NCBI GenBank assembly: GCA_965221405.1 | Contig: CBDCSE010000002.1 | Span: 930,001 to 994,000, forward strand | DNA: 64,000 nt | Direction of reading: 5' to 3' | Source of the DNA: JAPOUP01 sp965221405 | GTDB lineage: Bacteria > Pseudomonadota > Alphaproteobacteria > Rhodobacterales > Rhodobacteraceae | Shown here: piece after piece, positions 47,215-56,176 of the stretch | Numbering within the stretch: the first letter of the stretch is position 1 | How the letters are laid out: every line of letters begins with the position of its first letter | Notes under the pieces: generated by a model | What the model saw: only the letters and a program-made list of their open reading frames with translations | Told to the model about the DNA's origin: nothing | Databases searched by the model: none | Translations under genes and position numbers: made by a program

Positions 47215-47680
47215 TGGAGGAACCGGCCGCCGCCGTCAGCGGGTATGACCGGCGGACCGGGGAACCCGGCAGGGGCTCGGAGAGCCTGGCGGAGAGCCAC
47301 CGCATCCTGGCCCCGGTGCCGGGTATCGGCCCGGTCACGGCGGCGTCCCCGTCGCCTGGACGGGCGGGCCGGGCGCCATCGGCAACCGCCAGGCCGCGGC
47401 GCCGGGCGGCGTGGCGCCGATCGCCCGCGACAGCGGGACGCTCAGGGGCGGGCGCCACGTCACCGGAGGACGGCGGCGGCCCGGGGATGTGCCTCGCATG
47501 GCGGCGATGGCGGCCTGCATGTCCGGCCCGGAGATGAAGGCGCTGTACGGGCGGCTCCGGGAAAGGGCAAGGCACCCGGGGCCGCCGTGACCGCGGTCAT
47601 GGGCGGGCCGGGCGTGACCGCGAACGTCCTCCCGCGCGACCGGCGCATGTGGGAGGACAGGTCGGCGCCCGCCGCCGGCT
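47215..47680 (+). pseudogene. Second IS110-type transposase, 3' fragment
   Basis: Frames give LEEPAAAVSGYDRRTGEP, HRILAPVPGIGPVTAASP (helix-hairpin-helix of the C-terminal domain) and, in another frame, EMKALYGRLRERARH. This is the C-terminal half of the family seen at 45150-45700. It is frameshifted and inactive. Confidence 0.65.
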
Positions 47681-47798
47681 GACGCCCGGCGCCGGCCGGC
47701 CCGCCCGCGCCTGCCCGCACGGCGCCCGCCGGTGGAAAGCGGTGCGCGGAACCCGGATCCGGAGGCCCGCAGACCGAAGGAAAAGCCCGGATCCGGGC

Positions 47799-47882
47799 TT
47801 GAACCGAAACATGGATGCTGGTGCATCCGGTGACGGGATTCCAGGCCGCATCCGTCCACTCGATCGCGGATGTCTGTACCAC
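47799..47882 (-). pseudogene. DUF5131 (Gp37/Gp68-like) protein, N-terminal remnant
   Basis: The minus strand reads VVQTSAIEWTDAAWNPVTGC then TSI, which matches the start of DUF5131 proteins (SxIEWTDxTWNPVTGC). The homology ends after about 25 residues; the Cys-rich radical-SAM-like part is gone. Intact members often sit beside three-Cys-motif partner genes, which are not seen here. Confidence 0.6.
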
Positions 47883-48074
47883 TCCCTGCCCCGTTTTTTC
47901 ACATCGTAGCACGGCAGGCGTCCGCGGGTCGCCGCCAGGCGTCAACACATCACGACCGGCCCCGGGTCAGGCGGGACGCGTGAGGGTGGTGGAGTTTGTA
48001 TTGGACAAGACAATGCACCGCGGACGACCGGGTGCCGCCCGCGGTGGCACGCGTCGTCGTCGGGATCGAGACGG

Positions 48075-48668
48075 TCACTCGCCGAGGCCGGTGTCGCCGG
48101 GGTCGAGCGGGTTGCTGAGAAGGGAGCCGTCACCCCATTGCCGCACGTCCGGTGACTGGGTGTTCGACAGATCGAGCGTGCCGAGCAGGTCGTTGACGCG
48201 CGGCTGGCGCGGATGTGAACCATTCAGGCCGCACTCGCCCGTGCGATCCGTTCGAACGGAGATCTGTTTCCATGTTCCGCAGTCTACCTTGCCGTTGCCG
48301 GTGACCAGGGCATCGATAACTTTGGCATTGCCGTAAACCCGCGCGTTGTTGTAGACAAAGGCGCCATAATTCCTGGCATCGATCCGCACATTTCCCGACA
48401 CTTCCGGAGAATCGCAGATCCGCGCTCTCGGCCCGACATGAACCGAGTCAGCAACCGTTGCTGTCTCTTCGACCCAGCCGCCGCCGTTCGGGTGATGCGC
48501 ACCGGAATGACCAGCGACCGCAAGGCACCACGCGCCCGCCTGGCCGGCCATTGCGATCGCCACCAGCCCGGCGGCCAGGATTGTCAGACAGCGCAGGATA
48601 AGTCCTCCGTTGCGTGTTGCCAGTGACAGACCGGCCGACGCGGCCCCGGATCGGGGGGTGATGCGCAC
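48075..48668 (-). CDS. Exported protein with left-handed beta-helix-like repeats
   Basis: This protein of up to 197 residues has a hydrophobic leader (LTILAAGLVAIAMAGQAGAW). It then has imperfect six-residue repeats (ETATVADSVHVGPRARICD, then NARVYGNAKVIDALVTGNGK) of the kind that form left-handed beta-helices. Two Cys flank the end. The start is uncertain: the GTG at 48668 or a codon nearer the leader. A run of 18 G (C on the coding strand) lies 19 bp upstream. Confidence 0.55.
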   Translation of the reverse strand: MRITPRSGAASAGLSLATRNGGLILRCLTILAAGLVAIAMAGQAGAWCLAVAGHSGAHHPNGGGWVEETATVADSVHVGPRARICDSPEVSGNVRIDARNYGAFVYNNARVYGNAKVIDALVTGNGKVDCGTWKQISVRTDRTGECGLNGSHPRQPRVNDLLGTLDLSNTQSPDVRQWGDGSLLSNPLDPGDTGLGE

Positions 48669-48686
48669 CCAGCGGGCCTTGATCGC

Positions 48687-48704
48687 GGGGGGGGGGGGGG
48701 GGGG
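48687..48704. repeat. 18-base poly-G tract
   Basis: This is an unbroken run of 18 G just upstream of the exported-protein gene (poly-C on its coding strand). Long homopolymers slip during replication. In-frame ATGs lie upstream of the tract, so length changes could switch a longer product on or off. It could also be a collapsed or misread assembly site. Confidence 0.7.
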
Positions 48705-48812
48705 TCACCCGGGTCCATCTGTCATCACCGTCCGTTAATCCCTAGGCCGCCCCCGGTCAACCGGCCGCGGCGCCCAGGGGCAACGTCCACCCCGCCACCA
48801 TCGATCGGCCGA

Positions 48813-49112
48813 TCACCGAATCGCCGTCCTCATGCCGGGGTGCCGGCCCTCGATCCGGTCCGGGAGGTCCGGAAGTCCGGCCTCAGGGTCCGTCCCGTAT
48901 CCGGCTGCCGTCACGCCGTCCACGCCCACCGCCCCGTCCCTGCGGGTGAGGCGCCGGGCCATGGGCATCCACCCAGGGTCGATGTGGTGACGCGGTGCGG
49001 TGGACACCAGGTCCGGGCAGGCTCCCGCCCGTCCGGCTATCCGCTCCCGTTTCGCTGGCACGTTGGCAAGGCTCCGCGTCCTCACGTGTTTCCCCCCTTC
49101 GGTCCCGTCCAT
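48813..49112 (-). pseudogene. Group II intron reverse transcriptase, N-terminal fragment
   Basis: The minus strand encodes LANVPAKRERIAGRAGACPD, then HHIDPGWMPMARRLTRRDGA and VGVDGVTAAGY with DLPDRIEG. This matches the conserved start of group II intron-encoded RT/maturase proteins (the RKDGAxGVDGVT box). The catalytic YADD domain and intron structure are absent. Confidence 0.7.
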
Positions 49113-50051
49113 GCGACGCGCCCGTGCCCGGGGGACGGTACCGCGACCGCAGGAAGCCGGACGGCCCGGACACCGCCATCGCGCGCCCCGGCGTGACCCC
49201 GGCCCTCCGGCAAGTCCCGCCGCCGGCCTCCAGGGACGGCCCGTGGCCGCCCGGCGCCCCGGACGCGTCCTTCAGGACCGGACGGGCAAGGCGGAGGACC
49301 ATGTCGCGGAACGCGGCCCCGGCCCCGGCGGGCCGTCCCGGCAAAGGGCCGCGGTGTCCGCCGCCAGGCCGGCCCCGGCGGCCCGCCCGGCCAGGGCCAC
49401 GCCCGCCCGCGCCAGGCCCTCCGCCGCCGCCGTGACGGCTTCGCCTCCGCCGCAGATGCTGGCAACCGGGGATTCGGGATGCAGGCTTTCCATCGGAGTG
49501 CTCCTTTCCGCCCCCGTCCAGAGGCGTTTGAAGGTTTTCGCCAGGAGCACCCTGCCACACCCCGGATCCAGGCCCGGGAACGGCGGCGGACACGGCGGCC
49601 GTGGAAAAATCCCGGTCCGCGCCCCGGATTTTCGCGGAATCGGCCGGATCAGGGGCGATCACCGGATCCGGCTTGGGAAAAATCGCTTGATTTCAGATGG
49701 CTGGAAAAAGCGCAGTTCGCCATAGCGAAATCGCTCCCCGCGGGAAGCCATGGGAAGCCCTCTCGTTGCCCTCGGAGCATCACGGCAAGATCGTGCCCTG
49801 TGGTCCGATCGCAAGGACAGGGCGGTGGCGTGGGGAGGCCGATGGCCCCACAGCGCGTCCGCGGGTGCGGGCCGATTGGGGTTGGGTGCAGGATCCCACC
49901 GCAAGGGACCTCACCACACGCCCGCAGCACCCCTCGGCGGGCGCCTCCGGCCCTGGCCGGGGGCGGGCAGATTCCGGGCCAGTCCGACCCGCAAGACGCC
50001 CCCGGTATCCGTTATGAGAAGGCGGGTTCTCGATATGGATAATCGGGGCAT
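49113..50051. other. Very GC-rich stretch without a supported gene
   Basis: Several overlapping open frames exist on both strands, as expected at this base composition, but none shows a known motif. The right part (49620-50050) is mixed in composition and probably consists of transposon debris. Confidence 0.3.
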
Positions 50052-50240
50052 GTCCTGAACCCCTCTCTCAAGGCGGGGTTTTCCAAGATCTATGGCTGGA
50101 CCAGCGGATCCGATGGCATCCGGCACGCTTTGATGGACGGTGCCCATCAACCCACGGGGGCCGAGGCCCGGGTCATGCTGGTGATGTGCTCGGCGTATGT
50201 GAACTACCTGCAGTCCCTGCGGGGGTCAGGGTCGGGGTGA
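50052..50240 (+). pseudogene. HEPN-type protein, C-terminal remnant
   Basis: This frame reads LKAGFSKIYGWTSGSDGIRH, then ALMDGAHQPTGAEARVMLVM and CSAYVNYLQSL before the TGA. It resembles the C-terminal end of HEPN/abortive-infection-type proteins (YGWTSxxDGIRHAL...CSAFVNYL). The start of the gene is lost. Confidence 0.55.
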
Positions 50241-50269
50241 CGGGGATTGGCACGGAGGAGGCACAAGAC

Positions 50270-50533
50270 ATGCCAAAACAAAAAAGGATTATTGATGCAA
50301 GGGCTGACAACCACGGCAATATCACCGCGGTCAAGTTTGCCGGCAACTCAAGATTCACAGACATGGATCGGGCTATAAAGATGGCTGATGAGGGTAGAAT
50401 ATCGAACGCTCACGTCGTCCACCGAAAAGGCGCAAAGCCCCATCTGCGTGGCAATCCAAACAGTTCAATCAGAGACAATCTGGACCACATTGCGGGCGAT
50501 GACTGGATTGCCGGACAACAGCCCTCGATATGA
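50270..50533 (+). CDS. DUF3892 family protein
   Basis: This 87-residue protein starts at the ATG at 50270 after GGAGGAGGC. It contains RIIDARADNHGNITAVKFAG, then RAIKMADEGRISNAHVV and NPNSSIRDNLDHIAGD, the DUF3892 pattern. DUF3892 proteins have no assigned function. It may once have been linked to the HEPN remnant just upstream. Confidence 0.75.
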   Translation: MPKQKRIIDARADNHGNITAVKFAGNSRFTDMDRAIKMADEGRISNAHVVHRKGAKPHLRGNPNSSIRDNLDHIAGDDWIAGQQPSI

Positions 50534-50579
50534 CAGAGCATATCGAGTCTTCGTGGAGAAGAACTCATGCCTTATTGGG

Positions 50580-51041
50580 TCAAGGCTTCTTCTGCTCTTC
50601 CATGAAGCGGGTGAAGACCCTGTGCATCAACCACTGGTTCCTGACTAGGACAAGGATCATCAGCAGGATGGACCCAATCCAGAAGGCCGACCAAACGGAC
50701 TGCCACATGCCATGGCTCCCCAGGAAAATCCCGATCAGGGAGACAAAAGCAGCAAACAGGCCAGCACAAACACAGTCAGCCAGATAGTTCAGGATGTCCT
50801 TGTAGTATCCAGACGTGGCCGCAAATCTCAGCACCTTTGAACCGCTCATGCTCAGGAGCACGCTGCGCTGGGTTTCCGTGAATCCTGCAACGATCAGCCC
50901 AAGCGCCATTGTGGCAGTGGCCATATGCTCCGGGCTGGGGATGTGATCCAGATACACGCTCGCCAGACCGCCGGCCACAACGGCCACAACAAGCGGCCAC
51001 AGACGCTCGCCGCTACGCGACATTGTTGCAATAATCGGCAT
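50580..51041 (-). CDS. Four-helix membrane protein
   Basis: This protein of about 153 residues (ATG at 51041) has four hydrophobic helices: LWPLVVAVVAGGLASVYLD, MATATMALGLIVAGF, LFAAFVSLIGIFLG and WIGSILLMILVLV. No catalytic motif is visible. It overlaps the end of the upstream gene (51013-51906), so the two are translationally coupled. The pairing recalls sensor/membrane-effector defence modules, but this is an inference. Confidence 0.6.
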   Translation of the reverse strand: MPIIATMSRSGERLWPLVVAVVAGGLASVYLDHIPSPEHMATATMALGLIVAGFTETQRSVLLSMSGSKVLRFAATSGYYKDILNYLADCVCAGLFAAFVSLIGIFLGSHGMWQSVWSAFWIGSILLMILVLVRNQWLMHRVFTRFMEEQKKP

Positions 51042-51906
51042 GGATGTCGCGCAAGGCCGCCCACCTGTCATCGATCGGGACCTTCCGGGACTCTGGATCA
51101 ACCCCCAGTACGTGCTCGCGCCGTTCCCGGTGCTGCAACAGGTCGATGACTTCAAGGGGATCGCCGTCATTTTCCCCGGCACTCACTTGCATTTTCTTGA
51201 CAGCATCACCGTCGCGCCCGATGCGGTCGAAAAGGGCACGCACGCACTCGGGCAACAAACTGCCCGGGCGGGCGGGGCCAACATTCACCGATATGTCCAC
51301 AACTCCCGCTCCCAATTCTTCACTGAAGGCCGCATTGGCACCCAGTCCAGCTTGCCGATCCAACTCGCCAACCTGACCAAGGGCAACACGCATCTCAAGC
51401 TTCCGAAACTGGCGGCATCGTCGTGCCCGTGCAGCGGCATCAGGACCAGGCACCGGGATCATGTCATAGGCCGCACTGCGTCCGACAAAGCCTGCAGAAT
51501 ACCGTGCCGTTGCGCCTGCCGCCATGCCACCCTGTCCCGCCTCCAAAAACAGGTAGTGCCTCTGGGCATCATACAGCATTGCTGTTTCATTACCATGGAA
51601 TTCGTCATCTTCAAGTTCAAAAGATCTTGATTCCTCACCACTTTTTATTCGTCCGGGCCCGTAATAGGTGAGTGTCGTGAAATTCATCAGGGTGTTGTCG
51701 CCCTCCTGGCTGATGGCTTCCAGGCGCCGATCTTTTGGCTTGATGTGTCTTTCACGCTGGGCCAGGGGCAATCGCGCGACCTCGGCAATGGCATCCGCAA
51801 AGGCCGGTTGACACTGCGCGCCTTGCAGGGCATTGTGTCCCTGCGACCGTGATCCGCACCGGCCCACAACCTCAGCGGAGGTGCTTTCCTGGCGCCATTC
51901 CTGCAA
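51013..51906 (-). CDS. Hypothetical protein, possibly DUF6731-like
   Basis: This 297-residue soluble protein contains TTLTYYGPGRIKSGEESRS, then DDEFHGNETAMLYDAQRHYL and GGMAAGATARYSAGF. This resembles an unnamed family (DUF6731-like) seen beside small membrane proteins. The C-terminal part has HRERREHVLGVD and DDRWAALRDIHADY. Its stop lies within the membrane-protein gene. The family call is from memory and tentative. Confidence 0.55.
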   Translation of the reverse strand: MQEWRQESTSAEVVGRCGSRSQGHNALQGAQCQPAFADAIAEVARLPLAQRERHIKPKDRRLEAISQEGDNTLMNFTTLTYYGPGRIKSGEESRSFELEDDEFHGNETAMLYDAQRHYLFLEAGQGGMAAGATARYSAGFVGRSAAYDMIPVPGPDAAARARRCRQFRKLEMRVALGQVGELDRQAGLGANAAFSEELGAGVVDISVNVGPARPGSLLPECVRALFDRIGRDGDAVKKMQVSAGENDGDPLEVIDLLQHRERREHVLGVDPESRKVPIDDRWAALRDIHADYCNNVA

Positions 51907-52375
51907 AAGGCAGATGCGTGAATGGGCGGAGGGAAACGGTGTCTTCGTTTCCCTGGACGACCACTACGACGCCATCACTTTCCGTGACCCGTCACGACCC
52001 GGATATCCGCTCGCCCCGCCCCGCAGGGCCGAAGAGCTTGACCTGAGCGGAAGGCCAATGGTGTGAGCAGCCTCGATCCCCCGTTAGGCGGATCATACGG
52101 GATGGCGGACTACGTGTGACGGCCCGGGACCATGGCGGATTTCGGCTCGGATTATCTGAGGCTTTGACCGGCGTTCCGCTCTAATTGCCTGAGAACGAAC
52201 TCGGACTGTCCGCGGCCATCTCTGGAACCTTTGTTGGGATAGGCCCGACAGGCCGCAAACGGCGCGGGGCAGGCCCGGGCGTCCCCTCCCGGAACCTGCC
52301 CTTTCACATGACCGCCGCCTGCGTTACCCTGGGCTCCAATACCTACCGGCGGAGCCGGTCCAGGGAGGGATTGCG
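51907..52375. other. Stretch with one possible gene fragment
   Basis: At 51898-52066 the plus strand could encode REWAEGNGVFVSLDDHYDAI then TFRDPSRPGYPL, which looks like the end of a decayed gene. I see no start, no family and no other gene. Confidence 0.25.
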
Positions 52376-52594
52376 GTGTCCGGAACAGAAACCGTTTTCG
52401 AGGTCAGCGAGGACGGGCTGGACGGTGGTTACTCGGCCAGCGCGGTGGGTCCCGGCATCCACACGCAGGGCGACACCATGGATGACATCCGCCGGAACGT
52501 CAGGGAAGCGGTGGACTGTCACTTCGATGACAGCATGGTTCACCCGCGCCTGATCCGCCTGCACTTCGTGCGCGACGAGGTCCTGGCGGCGTGA
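52376..52594 (+). CDS. HicB-like protein (orphan antitoxin)
   Basis: This 72-residue protein begins at a GTG after GGGAGGGATTGCG. It has DGGYSASAVGPGIHTQGDTM and DDIRRNVREAVDCHF, the HicB partial RNase H fold. It lacks a DNA-binding tail, and no hicA is adjacent. It may be an orphan antitoxin. Confidence 0.75.
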   Translation: MSGTETVFEVSEDGLDGGYSASAVGPGIHTQGDTMDDIRRNVREAVDCHFDDSMVHPRLIRLHFVRDEVLAA

Positions 52595-52655
52595 GGCTCC
52601 CCCGTGACGGATGCCTTTCGCCGTGCGGGCGCGACCCATTGGAGGGACATAACCG

Positions 52656-53216
52656 ATGACACGTTACGGAACGCTCGCCGCGGCTCTCGCGGTGATGACG
52701 GCTCTCGCGGCATGCGGCGGCGGTGGGGAAGGTAATCCCGGCGCTCCCGTCAATGGCGGAAACCCCGACGGACGGCCGCACGGGTCGGAGCCCGAACGGG
52801 AGGTGACCACCCCCGCACGGTATTACGAGATGTGCAGCTCCTATCTGAACGGCAACCGCACGCCCGCCGAATGCGAGAACCTGCCGCCCGCCCTGCGGGA
52901 CCGCTGGAACGACTGCATCGACCTGCTCCGGACGATGCACGCCGCCGCCGGACACACCCGCTCAGACTTCTTCGTCCTGCACTACCTGTTCCTGGCCAGC
53001 CAGTATGCCGCCGTCAAAGCCCACTACGATGAAGCGGCCATCGATTCTCTTGCTTTGACGGGGGCGCCAGTCGCGCTGCCGGTTGACCGCGCCCGACAGG
53101 CCTTCATAGGATCGCTCGACGATTATTTCGATGCCGGGGACCAGCCGTCCAAACATGCCGCCATCGCGTTTTTTGGAGACGACACCTGTCTCGATCCGGT
53201 GGTGACTGACCCTTGA
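52656..53216 (+). CDS. Putative lipoprotein
   Basis: This 186-residue protein has a type II signal: LAVMTALAACGGGG, with the lipobox LAAC. The mature part contains ARYYEMCSSYLNGNRTPAEC, then LPPALRDRWNDCIDLL and two more Cys near the end. It is likely attached to the outer or inner membrane. No family was recognised. Confidence 0.7.
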   Translation: MTRYGTLAAALAVMTALAACGGGGEGNPGAPVNGGNPDGRPHGSEPEREVTTPARYYEMCSSYLNGNRTPAECENLPPALRDRWNDCIDLLRTMHAAAGHTRSDFFVLHYLFLASQYAAVKAHYDEAAIDSLALTGAPVALPVDRARQAFIGSLDDYFDAGDQPSKHAAIAFFGDDTCLDPVVTDP

Positions 53217-53332
53217 ATGACCGCCAGGCCTCCCCTGGCAATCATGTCCCCCGCGCCCTGCGACGCACCAACTTGGAGAAAGGCTAAACAGCGCCATGGA
53301 AGATGCCCGTGCTCGACATGGAGTGCGGGTGT

Positions 53333-53875
53333 TCAGCATGAGTCCGCGAGCCAGGCGCCGAGCGTCTTGCCCCGGAGCCTCAGCGCCTCGGCGGTTCGCT
53401 CCCGCGCGGACGTCGCCTTACTGTCGTCCGCTTCGTCGGGCGGGCTGTCGGCGGTGTCGGAGACCTCGTCGATGTCGCGGCCCCTGAAATGGCGCCGCTG
53501 GGCGAGATGGTAGATGGCGCGGCCGGTCTCATGGGGAGAGAGCGTCTCGCCCTCGAACGCGCGCTTCCGGAGATCGTAGGGACCGCGCCTCATTATCCGG
53601 TCCCAGTCCGGCCAGTCGCGCGGTGGCAGCAGTCCGGCATCGAGCAGTCGGTCGCCGAGCAGGCGCCGGCGTTCCCGCCTGCGGCGCAGCTGGCGGCGGC
53701 GGAGGCGCGCCTGCCGCCGTCCCTGATTCAGCGGCACGCCCTTCGGATCGCGCGCCTCGGGGAAGATCCGCACGCCGAGGCGGTGGATTTTTCCCGTGGC
53801 GGGTTCGGGATCGTGCTCGATCACGGCGAACCCGACCGAGGTCGTGCCAATGTCGAAACCGAATATGAGCGGCAT
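53333..53875 (-). pseudogene. cas9: Cas9 (type II-C), truncated to the N-terminus
   Basis: The ATG at 53875 starts MPLIFGFDIGTTSVGFAVIE, the RuvC-I motif with its catalytic Asp. The arginine-rich bridge helix follows (NQGRRQARLRRRQLRRRRER), then GRAIYHLAQRRHFRGRDID and RLRGKTLGAWLA. The frame stops at about residue 180, where a full Cas9 would need another 850 or more residues. HNH, RuvC-II/III and PAM-interacting domains are absent, as are cas1, cas2 and any array. Confidence 0.85.
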
Positions 53876-53904
53876 GGACGTCACGTTTCCTGTTGCGGTC
53901 TTAA

Positions 53905-54021
53905 TTCCGTATGATAGTGTCGGCCCCGTAGCAAATCGATCCTTCGTGCGGGCTCGGTGTCCCAGGATCACCCACCGGCATGAAAAGCCTCCGTTTCGGA
54001 ACGGAGGCTTTCTCAGGACCA
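53905..54021 (+). ncRNA. tracrRNA (type II-C), apparently complete
   Basis: This lies divergently just upstream of the truncated cas9. It reads in order: a region able to pair with a CRISPR repeat (about 53907-53938, ending GCCCCGTAGC), a nexus with AAATCGATCC, GTGCGGGCTCGG and GATCACCCACCGG, then the hairpin at 53984-54011. From memory, the nexus closely resembles alphaproteobacterial (Parvibaculum-type) tracrRNAs. Exact ends are estimates. Confidence 0.65.
53984..54011 (+). terminator. Hairpin terminator of the tracrRNA
   Basis: The arms AAAGCCTCCGTT and AACGGAGGCTTT are perfect complements around a TCGG loop. The T-rich tail is weak on the plus strand (CTCAGG then ATTTTATTTT). Confidence 0.65.
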
Positions 54022-54225
54022 TTTTATTTTCGGGTTCCGGCGCCTGACGTGACGGCAGGCGGGCGTGTCCGGGCGGTTCGAGCCACCGTCGCACCGGTTG
54101 TGACGATGTTCGCTTGCCTTCCTGAGCTTTCCGAACACGGTTTTCGGCGTGTCCGGGCACGGTTGTCCCGCCGCGCCGTCTGGCGGCGCGTTCCGCGTGC
54201 CCCTCACGCGTCCGGGACCGGAGGA

Positions 54226-56019
54226 TCATGTGCCGGGCGGACCCGGGATCAGGCCGGGGGCCTCCCGGGCGCGGGCGGACTGGTGCCGGTTGGCCTCGGG
54301 CATGTGGCCGAAGCGACCGTCGCATCGCACGATGGCGATGGCGGCGTTGGTCAGGCGGGAGAGGTTGCGCGGCGGGTTGCGGACGTGCGCCCTGCACCGG
54401 TCCCCGTCACAGGTGAAGTCGCGTAGGTGGTGCACGCGGTTCCCGATGGTCCAGTGGTTGCGCACCAGCCCGGCAGGCGCCTCCGGCCCGGCGCGTTCGG
54501 GGCCCAGCGAGGTGAGGCACAGGGTCACCTCAAGGCTGCGCCCGCCGGTCCTGGGGACCTCGCGCCCGCGCCCGGCGCGGATGGCCTGGCGGCGCCCGTG
54601 AAGCGCGGACTGGCCGTCCCATTCGGCGCCGGTGAGGTCGACGGTGGCGCAGCGGCGGCGCCCGGGGCGTCCGTGGCCCCTGGCGGCGGTCTCGTGCGAG
54701 GGCGCGCCGGTGAGGTCGATCGCCCTGGGATCGTCGTGGATGGTCTCCCGGCTGTCCCTGACCGCCGTGACGGGGTGGTCGGCGCGGCGTCCGGGAAGGC
54801 TGCGCGCGGTCCCGTGCCGGGCGCGCGTCGCGTCCACGGTGACGACGCGTCCGGTCACGTCGAGGCTGCCGGAGAGCGCCCGGACCGCGGGGATCCCGTT
54901 GCTTTTGTCCTCCACCCCGACCTGCCGCAGCACCAGGCCGGTTCCGTGCCCGCCCGCCGCGACCGTCATCCGCCGCCCGTCCTCCGTCTGCCGCGAGGCG
55001 CCGCGGATGTCCTTGCCGTCCATGGCGGGCGGCGTACCGGCGCCGGCCCTCTGGGCGGTCCACCGGCCGATGGCCTCGTCCAGCGTGTCGGGCGGCAGGT
55101 CGGCCAGGATGTTGTGGAAAGTCGTGACCGGGGGCGCGGTGTGGCGCTGCCTGCCCGGGCTGAAGAACGCTCCCGCCGCCTTGAGCCGCTCCTGCGGGAG
55201 CAGGGCGGCGAACCGGGCGAAGGCGGTGACGCCGCGGCAGGCGGCGGGCCGGGCCGCGACGGCGATCGTCAGCACGGTCTCCAGAGGATACCGCTTTCCC
55301 CGGGCCTTGCGGAACTCGGGCACCTCGCCCAGGCATTCGAACAGGCTGCGCAGCCGGGGCGCGGCCATCGGCGCCGCGTCACCGTGCCGCTGAGCGTTCC
55401 ACGCGTCCGGGATCCCGTCCCGGCCCGTCGCCCCGGCGGCGGCGTCGGCGGGCCCGTACATGAGGATCTCCCCGGGCTGGCCGTGATGGTGCAGGCGCGC
55501 CGTTCCGCCGGACCCGCGCGCGAAGCCGCGCGTCAGCCCCAGCGCGCGCCAGTCCGACGCGCGCTGGCAGGCGCCCGTGAACCGCGGGACGTCGACGGAC
55601 GTCTCCGCGGGCAGGGCCGGATGGCCGTGCGCGGCCCCGGTGTCGGCGGACAGCCGGCGCAGGACCGGTCCCGGCACGCGGGACGCCAGGTCCGGCACCC
55701 GTCGGGGCGTGAGGATGACGAAACGGGAGTTGTTGCGGACCAGGTGCAGGCGCCGGAACTTCCGCGCCCGCGACCACCCGATCCAGCGGTCGCGCGCGCC
55801 CGGCCTGGACGCGCCCGGCTGCCAGCCGCCCGGCGCCAGCCAGGTCCCGCCGTGCAGCGCGACATGTCGCAGGCCCTTGCCGACGATGCCGTGGAACCGC
55901 AGGTAGTGACGCTCCCCGGCCAGACGGTCCCGGAGCCGGTGCTCGCGCGCCCCGTGCGTCGGGCGCACCGTGACCGCGCGCAGGTCAATGGACGAATCCG
56001 GCGTCGCGGGAATCACCAT
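54226..56019 (-). CDS. DUF4338 domain fused to ISAs1-family transposase
   Basis: This protein of about 597 residues starts at the ATG at 56019. Residues about 20-200 form a DUF4338 domain, the domain found in Druantia DruA: LRDRLAGERHYLRFHGIVGK, WIGWSRARKFRRLHLVRNNS and RFTGACQRASDWRALGLTRG. The C-terminal 380 residues are an ISAs1 transposase: CLGEVPEFRKARGKRYPLET, PPAMDGKDIRGASRQTEDG (Asp) and TGRVVTVDATRAR (Asp). The third acidic site reads HWTIGNRVHHLRDFTCD, with Gly where ISAs1 proteins usually have Glu (IEN), so catalysis may be lost. There are no stops in 1.8 kb. Confidence 0.85.
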   Translation of the reverse strand: MVIPATPDSSIDLRAVTVRPTHGAREHRLRDRLAGERHYLRFHGIVGKGLRHVALHGGTWLAPGGWQPGASRPGARDRWIGWSRARKFRRLHLVRNNSRFVILTPRRVPDLASRVPGPVLRRLSADTGAAHGHPALPAETSVDVPRFTGACQRASDWRALGLTRGFARGSGGTARLHHHGQPGEILMYGPADAAAGATGRDGIPDAWNAQRHGDAAPMAAPRLRSLFECLGEVPEFRKARGKRYPLETVLTIAVAARPAACRGVTAFARFAALLPQERLKAAGAFFSPGRQRHTAPPVTTFHNILADLPPDTLDEAIGRWTAQRAGAGTPPAMDGKDIRGASRQTEDGRRMTVAAGGHGTGLVLRQVGVEDKSNGIPAVRALSGSLDVTGRVVTVDATRARHGTARSLPGRRADHPVTAVRDSRETIHDDPRAIDLTGAPSHETAARGHGRPGRRRCATVDLTGAEWDGQSALHGRRQAIRAGRGREVPRTGGRSLEVTLCLTSLGPERAGPEAPAGLVRNHWTIGNRVHHLRDFTCDGDRCRAHVRNPPRNLSRLTNAAIAIVRCDGRFGHMPEANRHQSARAREAPGLIPGPPGT

Positions 56020-56176
56020 GGCCCGACATTGCCACATCCAATATCAAATGGCCAGAGTCTGGATCGCCGGATCACCGTGCCGCCAGCGGCGGACTAAAAA
56101 ATCGCCCTGGAGGCTTTCTGGCCTCATCAGGGTTTCGCTGAGAATCGTGTAAAACTGCACGCTCATCTGGTCTAAG

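Noticed and set aside
54427..56097. 556-codon plus-strand frame opposite the DUF4338-transposase
   Set aside because: The minus frame carries clear DUF4338 and ISAs1 motifs; the plus frame is a high-GC shadow.
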